A program made the translations under genes and the position numbers. The notes under the pieces were generated by a model. It made no database searches and had not been told where the DNA came from. It saw only the letters and a list, made by a program, of their open reading frames with translations. Below are positions 43,179 to 53,115 of a DNA stretch of 64,000 bases, piece by piece. The DNA is from Sternotherus odoratus (lineage: Eukaryota; Chordata; Testudines; Kinosternidae), in NCBI GenBank assembly GCA_032164245.1, contig JAVMKO010000001.1:247885644-247949643 (forward strand), in the 5' to 3' direction. How positions within the stretch are numbered: the first letter of the stretch is position 1; every line of letters starts with the position of its first letter.

Positions 43179-44002
43179 ACCTCATGATCTCTTGCTCCCT
43201 CTTTCTCATCTCCTTCCTCCCAAGTTCATCCCTCTCTCCCTTTTTCATCAGAATCCAATTATTGTCTTCGTTAACATAAACCAAAACACTAACGTAATCA
43301 ATGCATTCAAGGGCATACAGCAAAATACATACAGAAAGAAACTGACAGCTGTAAAACCTGAAAAACAGAGTATACTGAACTGCAAAAGTGAACACTTTGG
43401 AATTTGAATTCACTCACTCTGTTTAAAGGAAACTTTTCTCTCTCTCAAAATAAAACCACATTAAAATGTTGTCTGAGTAGTTAGAATATTCTATGGTCTA
43501 CATGGAACTCATTAACGTAGCCCAACACAGGGATCCTAGGGGGTCTCTAATATACCAGAAGAGTGTTGTAGATCTTACGGGGGAGGGATGTCAGTCTGAG
43601 AAAATGCTTGGGACTAGGGAACTGTTATAGCTGCATGCTGTTTGTTTTCACAAATACAATTTCTTTTTACACCCCAGGAGGGCAAAGAGAGAAAGAGAAA
43701 AAAAATCCTTTTTTTTAAGTTGGCTGGTTTTAAGTTTTAGCAACTGAAAGGGAAAATGAGCTCCCTTTCCTTTTCTTGTGCACCAGCGCAGAGATAAATT
43801 ATCTAGGAATTCACCTCAAACAAGAACTCATCACATGCTTCCACATACTGGAAGAAAACAAACAATCAGGAAAATTAACTGGAAGTCATCCAGGAAACTG
43901 AAAACAACTATAAAAAAAACCCTGATGACACCCATCCATAACAGAAAGAAAAAGTGGAACCAACAACTCCACAACCAACCGAACACCACCTTTGGGATAA
44001 AC
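43179..44002. other. Non-coding stretch, nothing recognised
   Basis: The open frame 43778-44170 runs into the hAT copy at 44003 and has no family resemblance; I treat it as chance. Confidence 0.4.
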
Positions 44003-44166
44003 CAGGGATCGACAACCTTGGCACACCCCCCACCCTCCTCCAGGGTAAGCACCGTTGGCCGGCTCTGCTGGTTTGTTTACCATTGGAGACTATGGGAAGC
44101 GGCAGCCAGCACCATGCCCCCATTGGACCTGAACGGTGAACCACGGCCAGTGGGAGCCACGATCAG
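44003..44166. mobile_element. hAT-type MITE, CAGGGATC family, partial
   Basis: The terminus CAGGGATCGACAACCTTGGC, then TTTGTTTACCATTGG, CCCCCATTGGACCTGAACG and CCACGGCCAGTGGGAGCC. The centre is internally deleted and the right terminus is missing. Confidence 0.8.
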
Positions 44167-45904
44167 ATGACCTCTGCTGAGGTTTCTAGGAGCTAAATAG
44201 TCATTATTAATTACAAATACTATGGGCCAGAATTTGCAGAAGCATAGCTCCCATTATTCTTAGTCATAATGCTTTGCAGTCTCTCCCAATAAAATACAAA
44301 GTGAAGCAGCACTATCTTTGCCATGGAGCCCATCCCTGCCCGTCTGTCTAAACCCAACCCTGACTCAAGCCCACCTGACCCGAGTCTAAGCAGGTGGAAT
44401 CATTTTCCAACCCAACCACTACCATTCCCCGCAAATCTGAAGCAGCACCACAGCTGCTGCCACCTCCTGCTCACGGGTGGCTGTCCTCATCCTGACCATG
44501 GGATCAGCACCACAGCAGCTGCATGTGCCAATGTTGCATGTCCTACTCCTACCTGCACTGCGACTGCTTGACACACTCATGCCACAGCATACACCATATA
44601 GCAAAGTGCCGGTGGCCTTCAGGAGTGGGACATACAGTGGCCATCTTGACTCTATGGGATAGAGGATGAGAGCTGACCCAGCTTGAGGCTGAGAGGATTA
44701 TTTCCCCATGTGACCTGATCGAGACCTCATCAGGTTTGGATCAGGTCGCAGGTCTCTAATTAAATCTTATGATTAAAAGTATCAACTATCCCCGGCTGCC
44801 CGCTCAACCCAGCCACCATAAATAACATATTTATAGATGTGATGACAGAGGGGCTCAGATGCCATGATACTGGAAGGAATGTAAGACTAGAATGAGGAAG
44901 GATTTTAAGGAGGAGAGAGGGTACAAGTCCTACAGGTCAGAACAAAGCAAGGCTATTGGAAACAAATGTCTTCCAGTTTCTGGGGTGAAATCAACTCCAG
45001 AGCATGGGATTTCAGAGAAGGGTTGGATAGCTGTAGACTATCACTGGATAATACATTTTCCTAGGCAAAACCAGAACAGACTTTGTGCAGAGGAAGAGGG
45101 TGGAGATGTCACCCTCTAAATGAAATTACAAAAGAAAAATATGACCTCCAATGAATACTTTACTTGAGATACCCCCTATGTGCTCAATCCAAATCATATT
45201 ATAGATGTTCTCCAGGAAGTAAGAGCAGCATATGTCAGACAATAAGTAATGAATTTTTAAAATAGTTTTCCTACATTGCATTACAACAATTTCCATGAAA
45301 ATGCAGATACCACAATGAAAAATAACATGCAGATGCACACAGATTTACAAAAGCTTTTGAATTTGATTAAATTTGCTGTGAATTCCTTTCACTTCCCTGA
45401 GGCTTCTTATTGCTTCCTGGTCTCCTCTGTTTCAAAGAAAAGCCAGTTGAATTGATAATTTAACAATGTGAATGTTCTTCTTTTCAGATGAACTAACATC
45501 ACAATTAGCAGAATGAGGCTGCCCAGTATTTTAAAAACCTTTTTTTAAAAAATCAGGAAACAATGTCAGTGAAGCTTTCCATTTCTCTAACCCTTTTTTA
45601 TTTAAAAAATACATTACAGTGTGCAATGCTGGAAACATTTCTGCATTTTAGGTTCAAGTCAGAAAATATATATTCCTTATTTATTTCCTCTATCTTAAAC
45701 AAAGTCTGAGTAATAAATGGGTGAGCACTCGTGCATGAGTTGTACAAACAACCCACAAAATAGTCAAATTTGCAGTGTTCCAGGCAAGTGTTTTGGCAGT
45801 TACTTCAATCTGCAGGTTGCTTAGCATGTTAGGTGTTTAGATGTGGTTATAATAAGTAATATACAAAACCTAAGATAATATCTAAGTACTAAGTAGTCAT
45901 GAGA
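44167..45904. other. Non-coding stretch, possible old repeat
   Basis: 44310-44780 is more GC-rich, with repeated CCAACCC / CACCTGACCC words, and might be a degraded interspersed element. The rest is AT-rich and unrecognised. Confidence 0.35.
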
Positions 45905-47021
45905 GAACAGTGAAGGTCCTCTCACGGATCGGTAATTGGCTAAAAGATAAGAAACAAATGGTAGGAATACATGGTCATTTTTCACAGTGGAGAGAAGTAA
46001 ACAGGTTCTCCAAGACCTGTGCTAGGACATGTGCTGTTCAACATATTAAGTCCAGAGCTGACTGCTCAGAGTTACAGAGGGATCTCACAAACCTGTGTGA
46101 CTGGGCAACAAAATGGCAGATGAAACTCAACACTGTTAAGTGTAAAGTAATGCACATTGGAAAAAATAATCTCAACTACACATATACAATGATGGGTTCT
46201 AAATTAGCCATTACCAATCAAGAAAGAAATTTTGGAAACACCATGGATAGTTCTAGGAAAACTTCAGCTTATTGTACAGCAGTGGTCAAAAAGGCTAACA
46301 GAATGTTAGGAACTATTAAGAAAGGGATAGAATATATTATAATGTCTGCCACTATATACAGCCATGATGCACCCATAACTTGAATACTATGTCCAATTCT
46401 AGTCACTCCATCTCTAAAAGGATATAGTAGAACTAGAAAGCTTCAGAGAAGGACAACAAAGATGGATAAGGGTATGGAATGACTTCCTACAAGGAAAGAC
46501 TAAAAGGATTAGAACTGTTCAACTTTGAAAAGAGGCAGCTAAAAAGGGATATGATAGAGGTCTATAAAATTATGAATGATGTGGGGAAAAATTGAATAGA
46601 TAACTGTTATTTACCCATTCCCTCAACAGAAAAATCAGGCTCAACCTAATGAAATTAATATCAAACATGTTTAAAACAAACAAAAGGAAGTACTTTTTCA
46701 TACAACACACAATTGATATTTGGAATTCACTGTTATGGGATGTTGTGAAAAGTAGAATTGGGTTAAAAAAAGAACTAAGTCAGTTCACGGAGGATATACC
46801 CATCAATGGCTATTAGCTAAGATGGTCAGGGATGCAAACTGATACTCTGGGCAACCTCAAACCTCTGCATGCCAAAAGCAAGGAGGGTAAGATAGGGGTG
46901 GATCACTCAAACAGTCCTGTTGTGTACACTCACCCTTAATCTCTGGCCACTGTTGGAGACAGGATACCGGGCTATATGGACCATCGGTCTAATCCAGTAT
47001 GTCCATTCTTATGTTCTTATG
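45905..47021 (+). pseudogene. CR1 LINE 3' end, sense, broken ORF2
   Basis: About 1.1 kb of the CR1 3' half. Readable protein pieces include LQRDLTNLCDWATKWQMKLN and VKCKVMHIGKNN (the region after the RT palm), then KKANRMLGTIKKGIEY. After several frameshifts the C-terminal region and the 3' untranslated end follow, closing with GGTCTAATCCAGTATGTCCA and the terminal repeat TTCTTATGTTCTTATG (to 47021). The complete 3' terminus with 5' truncation is the usual outcome of target-primed insertion. Many indels show it is old. Confidence 0.85.
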
Positions 47022-48477
47022 CAACTAGCTAGGAGATAGATATAATAGTTTATTTAGGTTCTTATACCCTTGTATCTTGCAGGCCTTTAACTTATTCTAA
47101 GGTTAAGAGTAGAATTCTTTATTATTATATTATAGATGGTATTGTATAAAATATTATCTATTAGCTATCAAATAAAGACTTTATCTTAAGATACAAGCAC
47201 AAGAGGAGTTAAAGTTAAAATTTGAATGTAAATTTTGGAATTTTCTCCTTTTTTTCTGTACTATATCCATCTGAAAAAATTGTACCTATTAATGTTAGTA
47301 AAAGGCAAAGATCCACATTGGCATAATAGGGAAGATAGCTAAAACACACATACACACACAAAATCAAGAGGATTGTAAAAACATACATGTCTAATTGTGA
47401 TTCTCTCTCCTTAGACTGACTCTAAGCCTGGTGATACAAAATACTAAAAAATAATCTGGCCTAAAGCATTATGTACAAATATGAGAGTACTCTCACTACC
47501 TCTGAGGGTAGAACAACATAACCAGATATTAAGAGTAGAAGTCTGTATTCTTAGGTTATGTGTTTTTTAAAATGTGGACTTTTTTACAGCAAGAAAACTA
47601 ACTCACATTAACTATCTTGCTGTAAAATCCTTGTGGAAACAGGACACCAATTTTTACTGCAAAGGAGCGAAATGCAGTCAGTGTGATACCTCCTGCCTGT
47701 GGTTGATCTTGTCCAGTTTACCTTATGTAAAAACCACAGTGCTTCTGTCAGTGAAGACTGTCTTAGAGAGTTCTTCTAGTTCCAGAGCCCTCCCATTCTC
47801 TTTGATCCATGAATGATCCTATATGTTTTGTCCACTTCAACATACATCTTTCTATCAAAAGCTACACATACTTCTTCCTGTTAATGTATTCAAGGTGTGC
47901 TTGTATCTCCTCTGGAAATTATTTCAAGTACACACACCCCTAACATCCTTTTCCTTCTGATATCATTGCATGCTAAACAATACCTCTTTGTGTCCCAAAA
48001 TTATGTTTGCATGTATCCTCATGTACCCTTTTATCATATTCCAGGGGTGAACCTGTGGTGCTTGTTTATTAGCCCTAACAACAGTTTGCGGCACCTGAGT
48101 GGAAGCAACCCCTTCCACTTGTTCATTACAAATTCACACTAGGGGTTCCTTAGTGTTCTGAGAGAATACAGCTCTTTGATTACACAAGACATAAGTGGCA
48201 TTTTCAGAATATCAGCATTAATAACTCATTCTTAAATGCATCAGATAGAATTAAAATGAGATAGAAGGGTTATAACCTCTCAAACTATGTTTTTAATTAA
48301 CAGAGCTATTAGTGTTTAAACAAGCACTTGCTCCCTTGCAGTCTGCTGTATTTTTCCTTTCTGTGGTGGAATACTAATGCTATATTGATGGTGCCACAGT
48401 CATTTCCATGATAATCTATGCTTTCATACATCTAAATTTATGATTTAGAACCCTGTAAAAGTCATGCTACCCTATTA
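47022..48477. other. Non-coding stretch, nothing recognised
   Basis: AT-rich with a short CACACATACACACACA run near 47345. No exon or repeat is named. Confidence 0.4.
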
Positions 48478-48726
48478 GCAGAGGCAGTGTGGCCTAATAG
48501 ATGGAGCACAAGAATGCAACTAAGGAAATGGAGACTGGGATTCAATTCCCAGTTCTGCCACTGGTTTACTGGGTGACCTTCAGCAAATCACTTCCTCTTT
48601 CTGAGCCTTAGTTTCTCTGTCTATACAATGGGAACAATTACAGTGACCTCCTTCATAAACTATTTTGACATCAACTGAAGAAAGGAAAGAGCTACATAAG
48701 AGATAGGTATTGTTTGTACTATAATA
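48478..48726 (+). mobile_element. MIR-type (CORE) SINE
   Basis: Near full length: GTGTGGCCTAATAGATGGAG (tRNA-like head), ATTCAATTCCCAGTTCTGCC (B-box region), GGGTGACCTTCAGCAAATCA and CTGAGCCTTAGTTTCTCTGT (conserved core), then AATGGGAACAATTACAGTGA and GAGCTACATAAGAGATAGG (LINE-like tail). Text this well kept suggests relatively recent activity for this family. Confidence 0.8.
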
Positions 48727-49120
48727 AATATGGAAAAGAAAGGCATTATTAAATACAAAAAAATTAATTACCAGAGGAGCACAAAAATATTGACTGAGAA
48801 AATTATTTCCTCCCTCCCTCCACCAGCAAAAAAACCCACCTGTAGTATTAATGTTTCTCCACAAAGTTCACACTCATGGATATCAACATGTATTTCCCAC
48901 GCTTACATATAATATAGCTGAAATACAGGATGAACAGCTTCTGTAAGAATACAAATCCTTATCTGTCTATGTATCCCCTTTGAAGGGAACAGGCTAGTGA
49001 ACCAAGAACTTCAGGAAATCAGGTGTTACCATTTCTTGTGTAGAAAGTGCACCGATAGGGACACCTTCTTTCAGCTCCCATCCTTCCCCCCCCCCTCCCA
49101 TTTTTCAACCTGAAAGTAAG
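48727..49120. other. Non-coding stretch with poly-C tract
   Basis: A C-rich run lies at about 49086-49100. Nothing else is recognised. Confidence 0.45.
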
Positions 49121-49318
49121 TAGTAGTGTAATGAATCAGAGAGGTAGCCGTGTTAGTCTGGAATAGCAGAGGTAACAAAGAGTCCTGTGGCACCTTAAAG
49201 ACTAACTATAAAGTTTTGAAGCATAAGCTTTCGTGGGCTCACGAAAGCTTATGCTTCAAAACTTTATAGTTAGTCTTTAAGGTGCCACAGGACTCTTTGT
49301 TACCTCTAGTAGTGTAAT
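49121..49318 (+). mobile_element. PLE-derived perfect palindrome with 12-bp TSD
   Basis: The insertion 49133-49306 starts with the PLE terminal phrase GAATCAGAGAGGTAGCCGTG. It contains two arms (49168-49235 and 49240-49307) that are exact reverse complements over 68 bases around a 4-base loop GGCT. TAGTAGTGTAAT flanks it at 49121-49132 and 49307-49318. The turn falls exactly where stem II of the hammerhead-like motif would lie, so the ribozyme core is absent. One insertion event is implied by the flanking duplication. Confidence 0.9.
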
Positions 49319-49456
49319 AACACTTCATCAAAGCTCCACATACACCCTACCAAAAAAAACATCAGTGTGTGATGTAGGGACTTAATTTATAAATATTCAG
49401 GGCCATATTTGGAAGTAATTCATAAGATGATGCAATGTAGACCGCTTACTCTCATT

Positions 49457-49895
49457 TAGGGTTTGTCTACACCAGAGATCGGCAACCTTAGCACATCGGA
49501 CCGCAGCGTAAGCACCCTTAGAAGGCCCCACCAGTTTGTTTACTTGCCGGTTCACAGACTGAGATTCCCACTGGCTGTAGTTCGCCGTCTCAATCCAATG
49601 GGGGCTGCAGGAAGGAGAAGCCAGCACCGCGCCACTTCCTACAGCCTCCATTGGACCGGGATGGCAAACTACGGCCAATGGGAGCCGTAGTTGGCAAACC
49701 GGCAAGTAAACAAACTGTCGCGGCCCACTAAGGGTGCTTACCCTGCAGTCCTGCGTGACAAGGTTGCCAATCCCTGTTCTACACATACAGTGCTGTAGAG
49801 TTGTAGTGGAAGATGCTACTATGCCAACAGGAGAGCTTCTCCCATCAGCATAGTTAATCCACCTCTACAAGAGGCAGTAGCTACATTGCACTTCC
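49457..49895. mobile_element. MITE (GGGTTTGTCTACAC type) split by a hAT copy
   Basis: TTAGGGTTTGTCTACAC on the left continues after the hAT insertion as ATACAGTGCTGTAGAG, GGAGAGCTTCTCCCATCAGC, ATAGTTAATCCACCTCTACA. This matches the reading order of an inverted-repeat DNA element whose first 16 bases were separated by the nested hAT MITE. The right end is decayed. Confidence 0.5.
49473..49776. mobile_element. hAT-type MITE, CAGGGATC family, nested copy
   Basis: The termini CAGAGATCGGCAACCTTAGC and (right) CAAGGTTGCCAATCCCTG bound 304 bp of the same inverted-repeat body as 40324-40618. Flanks GTCTACAC (49465-49472) and TTCTACAC (49777-49784) agree at 7 of 8 and show insertion into the older MITE. 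Confidence 0.9.
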
Positions 49896-50229
49896 CATGG
49901 GTAATTTGAGTGCAAAAAGGTGAAAGTTAAAATATGGGAATCTAACTTATGCCATCTTACTTCTATTTTTGGCCTCTATAACTCTAACATCACTCTTCCC
50001 CCTCCAGAAAGCCATGACACCTGCTATAATGTTACTATCTCACTCATCCAAATGTGTTTTATGGAAATAAATAGGAGCCTACTTTGGCCTTAATTGTCAA
50101 AGCTGTTAAGCGTGTTATCAAACAAAAGAGCTGCAGGTTTACCCATATGATTACAGTTCACCATGACTGAAACTGTATTTTATAGTCAACTGACCTTGTT
50201 TCAAAAAAATAACCCAGAAGTTACTTGTG
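49896..50229. other. Non-coding stretch, nothing recognised
   Basis: A short AT-rich spacer before Harbinger copy B. Confidence 0.5.
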
Positions 50230-50566
50230 GGGCATGTCTTCACTACCACTTTAAATCGATGTTAACGACGTTAGGTCGAAGTAAACGTGTACCTGTCTTC
50301 ACATACATGCCCTTAACGTCGATGTAAAGGGCCTTAAAGATCGATCTTGGCACTCCAGCCTAACCAGTGGCATAAGGCTAATCTCGACATTCCAAGCTCG
50401 ACCGTGGGCTAGTGAAGACGGAACCCGACATTAATAGCCTCCAGAGGCTGTCCCACAATGCTCCATTCTGACCGCTCTGGACTGCCTCACTACTGCTCCA
50501 CTGTGACCGCTCTGCACTGCACTCTGAACTCGCTGCTCTGGCCAGGTAGATAAGACCCGGGAACAT

Positions 50567-52684
50567 TTGAATGCCATTTCCTGTTTGGTCAGCGTGGCCA
50601 GCTCACCTGAACTGATCAGTCGCCATTCAGAGCAATCAGCAGCACTAGCCGCCATGCAGAGCTCAGCATCACAGGAATCCATGATGAGCTCATCTACCCT
50701 GGAGACCAGCCAGAGGAGAAGAGCTCCAGCATGGTCCACTCGTGAGGTGCTGGATCTCATCGCTATCTGGGGAGAGGAATCCGTGATGTTGGAACTCCGC
50801 AACAACAAACGGAATGCCAACACCTACGGAAGAGTCTCCAAGGCCATGCTAGAAAGGGGCCACAACAGGGACACCACACAGTGTCGCGTGAAAATTAAGG
50901 AGCTGCGGCAATCGTTCCAGAAAGCCAAGGAGGCAAACGGACAATCAGGGGGCGCCCCACGGACATGCAGGTTCTACAATGAACTAAATGTGATAATGGG
51001 GGGCGCCCCCACCACCATCGCGCCGGTGTGCGTGGACTCCACCGATGGGATCATCGTCAGGGAGGAGACTGATTCCGAGGAGGACGAGCATGAAGAGGAA
51101 AATCTCACAGAGCAGCAGGAGCCCAGCGGAGAACCCGTGTACCCAGAGAGCCAGGAGCTGTTTGTCACCCTGGAGCCAGTACCCTCCCAAGCCTCCCAGG
51201 GGGGTAAGTATTTCTTTTTTAAGTGATTACATGACGCGTGATTTTGTAAAGGAAGCATTTATTAATGAGTAACTTGCCCTAAGGACTTAGCGTGCTTTCA
51301 CTGCTGGTCAATTTCTACTCAAAGAGTTTGTCAATATACTCTGGGATTGACCAGAAGTCCTCCACGGACATTTCAAGGAAGCTATCCAGGAGGTAGCGAT
51401 GAATCCAGCGCAGCAGATTTCTGGGGAGAGCCGCCTTATGTGGTCCCCCGTGATAGGACACCAGCCCACGCCACGAAAGTAGTAAGTTGTCTGGTATCAT
51501 TGAGCAGGCTAGCATTGCGGCGTATGGACCAGGACTTTGCATGGACTCAAGGAGCATGCGCTCCCTATCTCTCCGAGAAATTCTCATCAAAGTGATGTCA
51601 TTCAGGGTTGCCTGTTTGAGATACGGACTGCAATTAGTAGGGAGATAAAAAGATTCCCAGCTGCAAAGTACTCTTTTCTGCTGAGGACCGACCAACCGCC
51701 CCCCACCCCCCGCCCGTAGCGGTAGCTAGCAGGGAATCTGAGGTGTCTGCACGCGGTTTCCTCTGCTTCAGATCCAACGCGCACCCCCACCCCCACCCCC
51801 AGCCCGTAGCGGTAGCTAGCAGGGGATCTGAGCAGTCTGCACGCGGTCTGAAGAGCCCCCAAAAGACCTTACCCTCAGCAAGAGTTTTTTTGGCATTTGC
51901 TTTGCAGTTTGCGGTTTCAGTGAGAGCCAGCCACGCGGTGGGGGGAAGGGGGCGGGGTTGCACTACAGTATGCAGGCGCCACTTTTAACTTACCATGGCC
52001 GGCTGCACGGTGATTTCAGAAGCCGTCTTGGGCTGAGGCACGCATATGTGTCTGAGATGCTCTGACTTTTCTGTGAGCTTTTAGGTGTAGAACATGACCT
52101 TGTACAGAAATCATATCAGGCCTCTGAATACTGAGTTTGCAAATGGCATAGTACTCCCATTGTGTACCGTCCGAGACTGCATCTGCCTCCTAACCTTGAA
52201 TGTATCTGTCTCATAACTTTCAAACTTTCTTTTCCCACACTCTCCCACAGATGAACAACAACTATTATGTCACAATCCCCCGACCTCCTCCTCCCGCCCT
52301 GCACCGCAGAAAAGAAAGCGTAAAAAGAAAACGCGAACGCGCGATGAGATGTTCACTGAACTCCTGGAGAACTCGCGCGCTGAGGCAGCCCGCCAGACGG
52401 ACTGGAGGGAAAGAATGATACAGGCAAGGGAACGAGACAGAGAGGAAAGGAATCGAGAGAGAGAGGAAAGGAGAGCCGCTGCAGAAAAGAGGGAAGCCGC
52501 TGCAGAAAAGAGGGAAGCCGCTGCAGAAAAGAGGGTAGAACGTGAGGAAAGACGCATGGATGCTTTCCTCCGCATAATGGAGGACCAGAGCGACATGCTG
52601 CGATCTCTGGTGGAGCTGCAGCATGCCCAAAGACCACCTCTGCAGCCCCTGTGCAACCACCTCCCCCCTCCCCAACTCCCATAG
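50567..52684 (+). CDS. Myb/SANT-like DNA-binding protein of Harbinger, copy B (two exons)
   Basis: The partner protein of Harbinger transposases is thought to bind element ends and help nuclear import. Exon 1 (50567-51203) ends at a GTAAGT donor. Exon 2 begins at 52251 after TTTCTTTTCCCACACTCTCC-CACAG. The join keeps one frame for 356 residues (a start at 50654, MQSSASQESM, aligned with copy A, is equally possible). Residues 54-145 form a trihelix/Myb-type domain (APAWSTREVLDLIAIWGEES, then CRVKIKELRQSFQKAKE); 166-180 are acidic. Residues 233-243 are a K/R-rich nuclear-signal-like cluster. From 246 there is a charged coiled coil with three EKREAAA-type repeats, ending in a Pro-rich tail. Splicing is predicted, not shown. 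No stop or frameshift is seen. Confidence 0.85.
51315..51695 (-). CDS. Third Harbinger ORF (ORF3), copy B, unknown function
   Basis: A 126-residue open frame lies inside the 1,047-bp intron of the Myb-like gene, on the opposite strand and the same strand as the transposase. The core from LPTNCSPYLKQATLNDITLM through ISRRDRERMLLESMQSP, LSWRGLVSYHGG and ALPRNLLRWIHRYLL to SIPEYIDKLFE is about 75 percent identical to copy A. An upstream TACTAAT and CTCAAACAG at 51614-51612 suggest a spliced exon starting at 51611 in phase 0; the conserved Met of copy A is Leu here, so a spliced start fits better than an ATG start. No signal peptide, zinc knuckle or catalytic motif is visible. It could be an alternative exon of the transposase transcript, an accessory factor, or a captured sequence. 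Confidence 0.6.
   Translation of the reverse strand: MVGPQQKRVLCSWESFYLPTNCSPYLKQATLNDITLMRISRRDRERMLLESMQSPGPYAAMLACSMIPDNLLLSWRGLVSYHGGPHKAALPRNLLRWIHRYLLDSFLEMSVEDFWSIPEYIDKLFE
51712..51831 (+). repeat. 90-bp-period direct repeat beside ORF3, copy B
   Basis: GCCCGTAGCGGTAGCTAGCA begins at about 51712 and again at about 51802, each followed by GGG[A/G]ATCTGAG and TCTGCACGCGGT. Read on the - strand the repeat lies just upstream of ORF3, like the repeat of copy A at 16391-16507. Confidence 0.85.
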
Positions 52685-53115
52685 ATTCCCCACCCAGACG
52701 CGGGGTGAGAACACGGGGGGGCAAGCTCCGTGGGCCGCTCCACTCTACCCCACAAGCCAGCAGAAGCAGCAGCAGCAGCAGGCTGACATTCTCGGAAAAC
52801 TTTTAAAAGCTGCCGTGTCTTGCCCACCCCTCCTCTCCCCCCTTCCCACCCCCCCCCTCCTTTGCCCGCTCCTCCCCCACTGTGACTGCCGGTTTCCCTC
52901 CAGGATACCAGGACAGTGATCCCCTGTATTTGTATTTCCGATTAACCAATAAAGGAACCATGATTTTTCAAACAGTGATTTTATTTCCTCTGCAAGCATG
53001 GGGATGGGGGAGGAAAAGCATGGGGAGGAGGGAGGGGGAAGGGAAAGCATGGGGAGGGGGGAGGCAAAGAGGGTTCAAGGGCAGCAGGCTTAGAGCACAG
53101 CAAGGGAGCAGATTC

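Noticed and set aside
43778..44170. 130-codon open frame rich in Lys/Thr/Pro
   Set aside because: It runs from an A-rich stretch into the hAT MITE at 44003; composition explains it.
52265..52827. Long open frames on - opposite exon 2 of the Myb-like gene (149 and 185 codons)
   Set aside because: Antisense shadows of the repetitive coiled-coil coding sequence; the + frame joins exon 1 in phase and matches copy A.
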